This document shows, piece after piece, positions 27,860 to 36,124 of a DNA stretch of 64,000 nt; within the stretch, counting starts at the first letter, position 1; every line of letters starts with the position of its first letter. Where the stretch lies: contig JAUNVG010000001.1 in the NCBI GenBank assembly GCA_030537735.1, positions 1-64,000 on the forward strand, read 5' to 3'. Both the position numbers and the translations under genes were made by a program. This stretch comes from Actinomycetaceae bacterium (GTDB taxonomy: Bacteria; Actinomycetota; Actinomycetes; Actinomycetales; Actinomycetaceae). The notes under the pieces were generated by a model. The model searched no databases. It was given only the letters and a program-made list of their open reading frames with translations, and was not told the DNA's origin.

Positions 27860-29935
27860 ATGAGCGTAAACGTGGAAAACCACCCAACTGCGGAAACCGA
27901 AGATAGAACTAAAGTCACCGTCAACAAGCCGGTACTCATCGGCTCAGGTACCGCCATCGTAGCGATGGCGCTGTGGGCGATCTTCCTACCCGAATCAGCC
28001 CAGGCCGTCCTCGGAACGGTAGTGGAACAAATCTCGCGGTGGTTCGGATCCTTCTACATCGTCCTCGCCACCGTCATCCTCGTGTTCGTCCTCTACCTGG
28101 GGTTTTCCCGTTTCGGACACACGCGACTAGGGCCACCGAACTCGCGGCCGGAATTCTCCACCTTCTCGTGGGCCTCCATGCTGTTCGCCGCAGGTATCGG
28201 CACGGACATTATGTTCTTCTCCGTCGCCGAACCTATCGCGCAATACATGGAACCGCCGGTAGGGGATGGGCAAACCATTGAAGCCGCGCGCGAAGCCACG
28301 GTGTGGACCTTATTCCACTACGGGATCACCGGTTGGGGAATGTACGCGCTGATGGGCATTGCCCTGGGCTACTTCGCCTACCGGCGCGGCCGCCCCCTGG
28401 CGGTACGTTCGGCGCTGTACCCGGTTTTCGGCAAGAAGATGGATGGGCCCTTCGGCACGGCAGTGGATATCGCCGCCATCTTAGGGACCATCTTCGGGGT
28501 TGCCACCACCCTCGGCATCGGCGTGGTGCAGCTAAACGTCGGCCTGGAAATCCTCTTCGGAATCGACCGCGGGTTAACCGCCCAAGTTGGCCTGGTGGTC
28601 CTAGCGGTAGTGATCGCCACGCTTTCAGCTACCTCTGGCATTGAAAAGGGGATTCGGTTCCTATCCCAGCTAAACGTGATCTTGGCGATTTTCCTGGCTG
28701 GATGGGTGCTCATAACCGGCAAGACCGAGTTCCTCATTAACTCCATCGTGATGAACATTGGGGACTTCATATCTTCCTTCCCCTCCCGCACGCTCGACAC
28801 CTTTGCATACTCCGACGTGCTGGGGTGGATGAGTGGGTGGACCCTGTTCTTCTGGGCCTGGTGGGTGGCGTGGGCATCCTTCGTTGGGATGTTCCTAGCG
28901 CGCATCTCCCGCGGTCGCACGCTACGCGAATTCGTGGCTGGAACCATGGTGATTCCCTTCATGTACATCGTCATGTGGATCTCCATCTTCGGTAACGCCG
29001 CCATCGAACACGTGCGTTCAGGGAACTTGGACTTCGCGCAGATGACCCTGGAGATACCGGAACTAGGGTTCTACACCCTGCTGCAGGAATACCCGGCCGC
29101 CACTTTAATGATTGGAGTGGCTACCTTCGTGGGATTACTGTTCTACGTCACCTCCGCCGACTCCGGGGCGCTGGTAATGGCGAACCTTTCCTCCCACCTG
29201 CCGACCGCCCGTGATGATGCCCCGTCCTGGGTGCGTATCTTCTGGGCTACGATTACCGGGCTACTCACCATCGGGGTGCTCATTGTGGGAGGCATTCCCG
29301 CGCTACAAAACGCCACCATCGTGATGGGATTGCCATTTTCCTTCGTGATGATCTTCGTCATGTTCGGCCTGCGTAAGGCACTGAGCGAAGACGATGCCAG
29401 CATGCGTTCGCGAGAACAATCCATGCGCAATATCGTCACCGGAGGGGGCTCCGTATCGGAACTGGCCTCCGCCTCCTGGCGTGACCGGCTGGCTCGCACC
29501 TTCTTGCAAGTCAGCCCCAAGCAGGCCTCAAGCTACCTTGATCGCGTGATAGAACCGGCCCTGGAAAAGGTCGCGGTGGAACTGCGCAAGCAAGGAATGT
29601 ATGCCGAAGTTGTGCGCGGCGGGGACGAAAATGTCGAGGACGTCTCACCCGAAACCGTAATCCACGACCGGGTGAAGTTCGTGGCGATGGAAGGCGAGCA
29701 TCAGTTCGTGTACCGGATCTTGGCAATCGAGACCATCGCGCCGATGTTCCTTGGTGCCATGTCGAACCACTCACGCGATACTTCCACCCGCCTGGAAGTG
29801 CACCGGCCCCAAGGTGGCCAGGACTACGACGTGATGGGTTACTCTGCAGACGCCATTATCCACGACGTGCTGGACCACTTTGACCGGCATCAAGAGTTCT
29901 GGCGCATCCGCGAGGACCTGGAAGGGCAACGCTAA
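27860..29935 (+). CDS. betT: BCCT-family choline/betaine transporter
   Basis: This is a sodium- or proton-coupled importer of choline or related betaines, with 12 predicted membrane segments. The BCCT signature MSGWTLFFWAWWVAWASFVGMFLARISRGRTLREF is clear in the eighth-helix region, with aromatic residues that form the substrate cage. The first helices contain FAAGIGTDIMFFSVAEPIAQY. At 691 residues it is the long BetT type, with a cytoplasmic C-terminal domain of about 180 residues (from RSREQSMRN) that in E. coli BetT senses osmolarity. It lies in the bet operon, and a terminator hairpin follows. Confidence 0.94.
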   Translation: MSVNVENHPTAETEDRTKVTVNKPVLIGSGTAIVAMALWAIFLPESAQAVLGTVVEQISRWFGSFYIVLATVILVFVLYLGFSRFGHTRLGPPNSRPEFSTFSWASMLFAAGIGTDIMFFSVAEPIAQYMEPPVGDGQTIEAAREATVWTLFHYGITGWGMYALMGIALGYFAYRRGRPLAVRSALYPVFGKKMDGPFGTAVDIAAILGTIFGVATTLGIGVVQLNVGLEILFGIDRGLTAQVGLVVLAVVIATLSATSGIEKGIRFLSQLNVILAIFLAGWVLITGKTEFLINSIVMNIGDFISSFPSRTLDTFAYSDVLGWMSGWTLFFWAWWVAWASFVGMFLARISRGRTLREFVAGTMVIPFMYIVMWISIFGNAAIEHVRSGNLDFAQMTLEIPELGFYTLLQEYPAATLMIGVATFVGLLFYVTSADSGALVMANLSSHLPTARDDAPSWVRIFWATITGLLTIGVLIVGGIPALQNATIVMGLPFSFVMIFVMFGLRKALSEDDASMRSREQSMRNIVTGGGSVSELASASWRDRLARTFLQVSPKQASSYLDRVIEPALEKVAVELRKQGMYAEVVRGGDENVEDVSPETVIHDRVKFVAMEGEHQFVYRILAIETIAPMFLGAMSNHSRDTSTRLEVHRPQGGQDYDVMGYSADAIIHDVLDHFDRHQEFWRIREDLEGQR

Positions 29936-29995
29936 CGCAGGCTGGCGCCTGGGCGCGGGCAAGAAGTGAGTGGAAGCCCCAAGGGAGGCGGCAAA

Positions 29996-30024
29996 GCCCC
30001 GCCGGGTTTAGTATCCGGCGGGGC
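29996..30024. terminator. Bidirectional terminator between betT and hpaI
   Basis: GCCCCGCCGG pairs with CCGGCGGGGC around a 9-base loop. The hairpin overlaps the last codons and stop of hpaI (stop at 30008-30010) and lies 60 bases after betT, so it can end both convergent transcripts. Confidence 0.75.
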
Positions 30025-30817
30025 GGTAATCCGAAGTTGAACCTAGGAAACTATCCGCCACGCGCTCGGCGCCGCGGGCCAAGATAGTCACGTCCGATTC
30101 CACCAGCACGAAGTCGGCCCCGGCGTCCAAATATTTACGTGCCATCTGCGGGTTGAACGCGTTCGTACCAACCGGTTTACCGACTGACTTCGCCGCTTCG
30201 ATACAGTGCAAAACCCGCGAAACCACGGCTTCGTCCTCGGCCTGGCCAATCATCCCTAGGTCCGCCGCCAAGTCCGCTGGGCCGACGAAAATCGCGTCCA
30301 CGCCCTCGACCGCCAAAATATCTTCCACCGCGTCCACTGCGCGGCCCGATTCAATCTGGCAGATCAGGTTAATGGTCTCACGCGCCGTCTTGAGATAGTT
30401 CGGAATGCGGTTCCACATGGAGGCGCGCGCCAACGCCGAACCCACGCCGCGCACGCCCTCGGGTGGATATGCCACCCGTTTGGCGGCCAGGCGCGCGTCC
30501 TCCACCGTGTGCACCATTGGCACCAACAGGTTGGTCACGCCCACGTCGAGGAACTGCTTGATTAGGCGCTCGTCGTTAATCGGCACCCGCACGATGGTGG
30601 ATCCGGGGTAGGGGGCCACCGCCTGCAGCTGTGCCAGCAGGGAAGTGAGGTCGTTGGGGGAGTGCTCGGCGTCAATCAGTACGTAGTCGAACCCGGAGGA
30701 CGCACACAGCTCCGCCACCAGCGGGGAAGTAGAACACACCCACATACCGACAAGGGAGCGGCCCTTTTGCTGGATGTGTTGGGAAAGAGTGGGGCGCGCT
30801 TTTAGTTGAACTGGCAT
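30008..30817 (-). CDS. hpaI: 4-hydroxy-2-oxoheptane-1,7-dioate aldolase
   Basis: This class II metal-dependent aldolase cleaves 4-hydroxy-2-oxoheptane-1,7-dioate to pyruvate and succinic semialdehyde. The 269-residue protein has the family signature LVGMWVCSTSPLVAELCASSGFDYVLIDAEHSPND near the N-terminus, with the catalytic His in the AEHSPND segment, then NLLVPMVHTVEDA, ICQIESGRAVDAVEDILAVEGVDAIFVGPADLAADLG with the metal-binding Glu and Asp, and GKPVGTNAFN. Its start overlaps the end of hpaH by 16 bases, so the two are translationally coupled. Its product succinic semialdehyde feeds the GabD of this region. Confidence 0.94.
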   Translation of the reverse strand: MPVQLKARPTLSQHIQQKGRSLVGMWVCSTSPLVAELCASSGFDYVLIDAEHSPNDLTSLLAQLQAVAPYPGSTIVRVPINDERLIKQFLDVGVTNLLVPMVHTVEDARLAAKRVAYPPEGVRGVGSALARASMWNRIPNYLKTARETINLICQIESGRAVDAVEDILAVEGVDAIFVGPADLAADLGMIGQAEDEAVVSRVLHCIEAAKSVGKPVGTNAFNPQMARKYLDAGADFVLVESDVTILARGAERVADSFLGSTSDYRPAGY

Positions 30818-31587
30818 GTCACGGTTCCTAACGGTCCATAGTCAGCCAGGACGGAATCACCCTGGTAGACCCACATGGGGCGGGTGAAAGACCCCGCCAA
30901 GATGATCTCTCCCTTGGCTAGGTAATCGCCGTGCGGGGCGATCTTATTCGCCAGCCAGTGCACGCCGGCAGCCGGGTGGTTAAGGACGCCAGCGGCCACG
31001 CCGGTTTCGATGATTTCTTCGTTGCGGTAGAGCATGGCGCTCACCCAGCGCAGGTCCACCGCGTCGGGGCGCACCGGACGCCCGCCCAGCACCATCGCCC
31101 CCATGGCGGCGTTGTCAGCGATGGTGTCGACGATGGTGCGCCCTTCCATTTCGATGCGTGAATCCAGGATCTCCAGGGCGGGGATCACCCAGGTGGCGGC
31201 TTCTAGTACGTCGATTAAAGTGGCTCCCGGGCCTTTGATGTCTTTGCCGAGGACGAAGGCCAGTTCCACTTCGATGCGCGGGTGGGTGTATTGTTTCCAC
31301 TCCACGTTCACGCCTGATTCGAAGATCATGTCGTCGAAAATAATGCCGTAGTCTGGTTCGCTGATTCCGGTGGCATCTTGCATGGCCTTGGAGGTCAGTC
31401 CAATCTTGCGTCCGCGTAACACCCGCCCCTGTGCTTCTAGGCGCGAGCGCCAAAGGCGTTGTACGGCGTAGGAGTCTTCCACTTGCATGTGGGGGTAGCG
31501 GGCTGTTAGGCGCGGTACCGGGGTGCGAGTTTGCTTAGCTTCAACCAGTTCGTCTGCAATGGTTTCGATTACTGCTTCTTCTAACAT
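30802..31587 (-). CDS. hpaH: 2-oxo-hept-4-ene-1,7-dioate hydratase
   Basis: This hydratase adds water to the double bond of 2-oxohept-4-ene-1,7-dioate before aldol cleavage. The 261-residue protein (from ATG 31587 with AAGGAGGAG upstream) belongs to the hydratase/decarboxylase family related to FAH. Visible marks are [52 protein letters not shown] with the metal-binding acidic residues, [28 protein letters not shown] and [26 protein letters not shown], matching HpaH/MhpD-like enzymes. It is coupled to hpaI. An operator-like palindrome lies upstream. Confidence 0.92.
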   Translation of the reverse strand: MLEEAVIETIADELVEAKQTRTPVPRLTARYPHMQVEDSYAVQRLWRSRLEAQGRVLRGRKIGLTSKAMQDATGISEPDYGIIFDDMIFESGVNVEWKQYTHPRIEVELAFVLGKDIKGPGATLIDVLEAATWVIPALEILDSRIEMEGRTIVDTIADNAAMGAMVLGGRPVRPDAVDLRWVSAMLYRNEEIIETGVAAGVLNHPAAGVHWLANKIAPHGDYLAKGEIILAGSFTRPMWVYQGDSVLADYGPLGTVTCQFN

Positions 31588-31634
31588 GACTCCTCCTTGA
31601 GCCTGATTACGGTAGCCGAACACTCATATCGGAA

Positions 31635-31646
31635 ATCATACACGAT
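31635..31646. promoter_or_regulatory. GntR-type operator before hpaHI
   Basis: ATCATACACGAT, or ATCGTGTATGAT on the minus strand, differs at two positions from ATCGTATACGAT. It lies about 50 bases ahead of the hpaH start and overlaps a TATGAT that could be the -10 box. It is the fourth full-length copy of the putative operator in the region. Confidence 0.5.
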
Positions 31647-31666
31647 TATTTTGGGGTGGGGTAGGT

Positions 31667-32494
31667 TCACTTACCCGCACTAATCTGCCCATCGCGAGCA
31701 ACCGCCGCATCAACGGCCTTCACCAAAGAGGTACTAAGACCAGCTTCCTGCGCCGCCAACAAGCCAGCGATGGTGGTGCCACCGGGAGAAGTCACCCGAT
31801 CAACCAGATCCTGCGCGCTATCACCACCACTTTCAGCCTGATCTAAGATCAACTTCGCCGACCCCAGCATCGCCTGGGCCGCCACCTTAACCCCCACAGA
31901 TTTTGGCAGGCCGTGTTTCACACCGGCGCGTGCCAGCGCATCTACCACCGTGTATAACCACGCCGGAGAACAACCGCCCAGGGCTGCGAAAACGGCGAAA
32001 TCGTCCTCGTCAAGCACCACCGTCTGGCCGGCGCATCCCAGTATCTGCCTAGCTTGGTCTAAAACCGCACAATCCACCTGGTCACGCGAAAGCGCGGTAA
32101 TGGACTCACCCACCAAAGCGTTCACGTTCGGCATGGCACGCACCAAAGACACCTCCTGGCCGCCGCCGGTTTCGAAGGCGGCGCGTAAAGACGCCAAAGT
32201 AGTACCCGCCGCCAAAGAAATGACACTAGAGCCGCTTGGAAGCACGTCGGCGACATCTTCCAACACCGCCAGTATTTGGGCTGGTTTAACCGCCAGGATC
32301 AGTACCTGGCACCTGGATGCTAACTGCCGGTTGTCAGCAATGTAGGTAAGTCCCAACTGCTCGGCCAGTTGCTCAGCGCGTCCGCCACCGCGGTCGGTAA
32401 TTAAGATATCTTCCGGCTGGTAGTTACCACTGGAGTGGATACCTCGCACCAATGCCTGAGCCATATTGCCAGCGCCGATGAAACCAATCTTCAT
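31667..32494 (-). CDS. proC: Pyrroline-5-carboxylate reductase
   Basis: ProC catalyses the last step of proline synthesis, reducing pyrroline-5-carboxylate with NAD(P)H. The 275-residue protein has the dinucleotide-binding N-terminus MKIGFIGAGNMAQALVRGI, the motif LILAVKPAQI, and the dimerisation-domain signature KVAAQAMLGSAKLILDQAESGGDSAQDLVDRVTSPGGTTIAGL near the C-terminus. AVFAALGGCSPAWLYTVVDAL is the usual helix in between. It is convergent with no gene and stands alone, followed directly by the hpaHI promoter region. Confidence 0.96.
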   Translation of the reverse strand: MKIGFIGAGNMAQALVRGIHSSGNYQPEDILITDRGGGRAEQLAEQLGLTYIADNRQLASRCQVLILAVKPAQILAVLEDVADVLPSGSSVISLAAGTTLASLRAAFETGGGQEVSLVRAMPNVNALVGESITALSRDQVDCAVLDQARQILGCAGQTVVLDEDDFAVFAALGGCSPAWLYTVVDALARAGVKHGLPKSVGVKVAAQAMLGSAKLILDQAESGGDSAQDLVDRVTSPGGTTIAGLLAAQEAGLSTSLVKAVDAAVARDGQISAGK

Positions 32495-32613
32495 TGCCTG
32501 CCCCTTTTCCTGCCATCACTGAAGTTAACTGTGCTATCCACAGCTTAGCTGTTTCCACACTCCCACCAACGCGGTAGCGACAAAGGCGTTGCTATCCAGG
32601 CACGGTTACAAGC

Positions 32614-33423
32614 ATGGAAACCGGACCTGAAATACCCAGTCAACTAAAACGCCTACGACGCAGCCTCTACGCCCAGGCCGACAGTGGCAGTAGGGGCGCG
32701 GGCGTGCGCGCCAGCCACCGATCCTCACCCGCCCGCATCCAACGCTGGCGGTGGGCACCGAGCCTGCCGGCGGCCCTAGGGCTGGGTTTTATGCTGCTAC
32801 TGCTGCTGGTAGCGGTAGCTCTGCGGGTGCTCACCCCCGCCCTGGGCGAGGCCGCCCGCCCGGTAGCGGAAGAAAATGAACCTCCTGCGCCCCAGGTTAC
32901 TCAGGGCAGTGATGCCCAAAGCCCCATCCCGCTGGTGGCGGGAAACGCAGGTGATGGAAGCGAGGCAGGGAACTTGGCGCCGACTGGTGACATCACCGTC
33001 TACCTGTCGGGGGCAGTCAAGAGGCCCGGAATAGTGAAGCTACCGGCGGGGGGACGCCTGCATGAAGCGATTGCCGCGTGCGGGGGAACCAATGAGGATG
33101 CCGATCCCAGGCTCTATAACCTGGCGGCGATTTTGACAGACGCTGAGCACATCCATATCCCGGCAGTGGGGGAGGACCCGCCGGCGGGGTTTGCCGCGGG
33201 GAATACCTCTACCTCAAACGGGCAAAGCTACAGCGGCTGCATTGACGTTACTACCGCCAGCGCCGAGCAGCTGGAGAGCCTCGATGGCATTGGGCCGGCC
33301 CTGGCTAAACGCATTATTGAAGCGCGCACCGCGGGGGAGGTAAAGACTGCCTCTGACTTGCAGCAGGTAAGTGGGATAGGGGTGAAAAAATATGCCGGCA
33401 TCGAAAGTAAGCTATGCCGCTAG
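32614..33423 (+). CDS. comEA: ComEA-type DNA-uptake protein with helix-hairpin-helix domain
   Basis: ComEA binds double-stranded DNA at the cell surface during transformation. The 269-residue protein has a basic cytoplasmic N-terminus, one membrane segment (about residues 50-74, AALGLGFMLLLLLVAVALRVL), a SLBB-type domain (ITVYLSGAVKRPGIVKLPAGGRLHEAIAACGG), and a C-terminal pair of helix-hairpin-helix motifs (IDVTTASAEQLESLDGIGPALAKRIIEAR and LQQVSGIGVKKYAGIES). Domain order and length match the Gram-positive family. The 3' end overlaps the 5' end of comEC by 32 bases in a different frame, so the two form one operon. Confidence 0.92.
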   Translation: METGPEIPSQLKRLRRSLYAQADSGSRGAGVRASHRSSPARIQRWRWAPSLPAALGLGFMLLLLLVAVALRVLTPALGEAARPVAEENEPPAPQVTQGSDAQSPIPLVAGNAGDGSEAGNLAPTGDITVYLSGAVKRPGIVKLPAGGRLHEAIAACGGTNEDADPRLYNLAAILTDAEHIHIPAVGEDPPAGFAAGNTSTSNGQSYSGCIDVTTASAEQLESLDGIGPALAKRIIEARTAGEVKTASDLQQVSGIGVKKYAGIESKLCR

Positions 33424-35062
33424 CGGGGGAAAAGGTCTTGCCGGTGGTGCCGGGAAGATTGCGGGCGGTGGAGGGGAGATTGCGGGAGGCGCTGGGGGGA
33501 TTGCGGACAGCGCCGGGGATAGTAGGCGAGTGGGAGCTGAGCACTCCAGCGACGCTGCGGTCAAACACCTGCGTTTCGTTGACGCCAGGCTCTGGCCGGC
33601 CGCCACCTTAGCTTGGGTACTTAGCTGGGTATTCACCAAGAACCCGGCCAACCCGACCATGGAAGTAAGCGGCGTTGTACTTGTGGTGGCAGTCATTGTT
33701 ACCGCCGCTGGAATGGGAATAAAACGAAGCCACCAGCCCAGAGTGGAAGGTAGACACCGGCGCTACCCGGCGGGATCTGCCAGTGCCGCCATCATAGTGG
33801 CCCTGCTTATAAGCGCGGCCACCACAACCAGTGCCATTATCCACACCCGCACCTGGACCAGCTCGGCAGTCCTTGCCAGATGCCAACAAAGTTGCACCAT
33901 CACAGTGACCCCCACCCAGGGGTCGCGGGCCAGTGGGAACTCCTGGCGTACCCCTACCGAAGTGCATATAGCTGGGGCGCGGCAGGCAAAACTGACTTTA
34001 ATAACCAGGAAACCGCTTGCGCATCCTTGGGGCCAGCCCATACAGGTACACGGGAAAATAACTTTCGACCAGGCTCCACCGAACCTGGGCACCATGCGCC
34101 ACCCGCGCATTAGCGCTACGCCCACCCGCACCCCGGGGTCTCTGCAAACACTTGTAACAACGCTTCGCCACAACTGGAAGAAGTACCTGGACGAAAACCA
34201 TCACCACGCCAACGCCTGGCTACTGGGAATGAGCGTGGGGGACACCAGCCAACTGTCTGGAACCGAGCGGCAAAACCTACGCGACACCTCCACCGCCCAC
34301 CTGGTCGCCATCTCCGGAACTCACCTGGCGATCGTCACCGCCACCTTGAACGTCCTCCTACCCGGACGGGGAAAGATCAAAGCCAGCGTCATCCTCAGCG
34401 CGCTACTGGTAATGGTGCTGCTAGTAGGCGCCACCGCCTCGGTACTGCGAGCCGCCTCCATGGCCGCAGTAATCGTCCTCGCCGGACAGGTCGGTAGACG
34501 CGGTCAAGGGCACTCCACCTTGGCATTAGTGGTCATCGCCTGGCTGATAGTCGACCCGTGGATGGCGCGCAGCTGGGGTTTCACCCTGTCGGTCGCTGCC
34601 ACGGCAGGGGTACTCACCGCACTGCCACCGGGAACTAAACCCATGACTTCCAATAGCTGGGGAGGAAAAGTAAAACGCAAGATCGGCGACCTTGGGCGTA
34701 TCGCGTTCTACGCTCACGCCTTTACCGCCGCTTTAGTGCTAGCCATGAGTGGTACCACTTCAATTTGGGCTGTTCCCGCCAACATTTTGGTCGCACCCGC
34801 GGTGGGGATAACCACACTGGGCGCGCTCGCGGGAGTGCTAAGCGCCACCTGCAAGCCAGCTCTTACCGTTTCAATGGTGGCGCTCGCCCAACTGGGGGCC
34901 AGTTGGATCAGCTACGTCACTTCTGCGCTTGCGCTCTTACCTGGAGCCCACCTGGAGAACCAATCAGCCGCGCTCGTAGCGTGCACCACCATGGTGGTGG
35001 CCGCCGGGTGGTCCATCTGGCGATACCGCAAACGGGTGCAGGCCGCGTTAGAAGCGGACTGA
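33392..35062 (+). CDS. comEC: ComEC/Rec2-family DNA channel protein, short form
   Basis: ComEC forms the membrane channel for single-stranded DNA import. The core competence domain is visible: NAWLLGMSVGDTSQLSGTERQNLRDTSTAHLVAISGTHLAIVTATLNVLLPG, then several hydrophobic helices and GFTLSVAATAGVLTALPPG. At 556 residues it lacks the C-terminal metallo-beta-lactamase domain found in many homologues of 700-800 residues; no such sequence follows in any frame before the next gene. The N-terminal 35 residues are a low-complexity Gly/Ala run (GGAGKIAGGGGEIAGGAGGI) encoded by imperfect repeats, so the true start may lie further in. It overlaps comEA. Confidence 0.88.
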   Translation: MPASKVSYAASGGKGLAGGAGKIAGGGGEIAGGAGGIADSAGDSRRVGAEHSSDAAVKHLRFVDARLWPAATLAWVLSWVFTKNPANPTMEVSGVVLVVAVIVTAAGMGIKRSHQPRVEGRHRRYPAGSASAAIIVALLISAATTTSAIIHTRTWTSSAVLARCQQSCTITVTPTQGSRASGNSWRTPTEVHIAGARQAKLTLITRKPLAHPWGQPIQVHGKITFDQAPPNLGTMRHPRISATPTRTPGSLQTLVTTLRHNWKKYLDENHHHANAWLLGMSVGDTSQLSGTERQNLRDTSTAHLVAISGTHLAIVTATLNVLLPGRGKIKASVILSALLVMVLLVGATASVLRAASMAAVIVLAGQVGRRGQGHSTLALVVIAWLIVDPWMARSWGFTLSVAATAGVLTALPPGTKPMTSNSWGGKVKRKIGDLGRIAFYAHAFTAALVLAMSGTTSIWAVPANILVAPAVGITTLGALAGVLSATCKPALTVSMVALAQLGASWISYVTSALALLPGAHLENQSAALVACTTMVVAAGWSIWRYRKRVQAALEAD

Positions 35063-35078
35063 AACTAACTGGGCCAGC

Positions 35079-35152
35079 TAGGGACAGAAGACGGTACCTT
35101 AGTGGCAGGCTCCCGGTAGGGCAGAAGACGCTACCTAAGCTACAGCTCCCGG
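35079..35152 (+). repeat. Imperfect tandem duplication of about 37 bp after comEC
   Basis: The unit TAGGGaCAGAAGACGgTACC... ending GCTCCCGG occurs at 35079-35116 and again at 35117-35152, and a third copy begins with TAGGG at 35153. The copies differ by a few substitutions and two indels. It lies between the convergent comEC and aldo-keto reductase genes and has no obvious coding or terminator role. Confidence 0.6.
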
Positions 35153-35190
35153 TAGGGATCATAAACCTGCGGTGAAAGAACAGGGAAGAG

Positions 35191-36015
35191 CTACCACTCT
35201 TCATGCTCACGCGGATCCCACACAAAACGCTCCCCGGTGTCGAGCCTATCCAAAGCCGTCATCTGCTCGGTGGAAAGCTCGAAGTCGAACACCTCAAGGT
35301 TTTGCGCGTTACGCTGAGGCTGCGAAGACACCGCTACCGCGGTCAAGGAATGCTGCAGCGCCCAACGCAAAACTACCTGCGCCTCACTGCGCCCCACTTC
35401 CTTAGCAATGTTTTCCACCAACACCTGCTCCAACAGGTTTTCGCGCGGCCCCAGCGGGCGCCACGCTTGCGTCACAATCCCATGCTCGCGGTGGAAAGCA
35501 CACAGCTGGCGGCGGGCAATAATGGGGTTTAGCTGAATCTGATTAACACTAGGCCACACCCCGGTGTCAGCGTGAATCTGCTGCAGGTGCTCGGGTAGGA
35601 AATTCGACACCCCCACGTGGCGAGTCTTGCCTTCGGCTTGCAACTGCAATAACTCCTGCCAGGTTTCACGGTAAAGCCCTACCGAAGGATTCGGCCAGTG
35701 AATTAACGTCAAATCAACATAGTCCACTCCCAAACGGCGAAGGGAGCCTTCCAAACCACTGCGAGTAGAACCGCGCCCCTGATCACCGCCAGCGATCTTC
35801 GTGGTGACCCACACGTCCTCGCGAGGCACAGAACAGGCACGCAAAGCCTCACCCACCGCCGCCTCATTACCGTACTGGGCAGCAGTGTCAATCAGTCGAT
35901 GCCCACTATCTATAGCAGCGGCAAACAACTCGGCGGCCGCGCGGCCCTTATGTGGGGAAGTCCCCAGGCCAATCACAGGCATCTTCCCGCCGTCAAGTAA
36001 CGCCATAGTCTCCAT
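35191..36015 (-). CDS. Aldo/keto reductase
   Basis: This NADPH-dependent reductase of the AKR superfamily has 274 residues with the start at 36015 (GGAGG upstream); in-frame sequence to 36267 is unconserved. The barrel contains the catalytic tetrad: Asp and Tyr in DSGHRLIDTAAQYGNEAAVGEAL, Lys in WVTTKIAG, and His in LTLIHWPNPS. HVGVSNFLPEHLQQI and the C-terminal coenzyme loop AVAVSSQPQRNAQNLEVFDFEL complete the family pattern, resembling the 2,5-diketo-gluconate reductase-like AKR5 group. The IH-WPNPS and SSQPQR variants are slightly unusual. The substrate cannot be told from sequence. No operon partner. Confidence 0.93.
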   Translation of the reverse strand: METMALLDGGKMPVIGLGTSPHKGRAAAELFAAAIDSGHRLIDTAAQYGNEAAVGEALRACSVPREDVWVTTKIAGGDQGRGSTRSGLEGSLRRLGVDYVDLTLIHWPNPSVGLYRETWQELLQLQAEGKTRHVGVSNFLPEHLQQIHADTGVWPSVNQIQLNPIIARRQLCAFHREHGIVTQAWRPLGPRENLLEQVLVENIAKEVGRSEAQVVLRWALQHSLTAVAVSSQPQRNAQNLEVFDFELSTEQMTALDRLDTGERFVWDPREHEEW

Positions 36016-36124
36016 CGTCCATCCTCCCGTGTGGTCGCGCGGTATCACTAACTTCTCTCCCAGCTTACGAGGTAGCACCTTCCAGTGGTAGGGAAATGTC
36101 CGCCGCATGTGGCACCCTTGAAGT

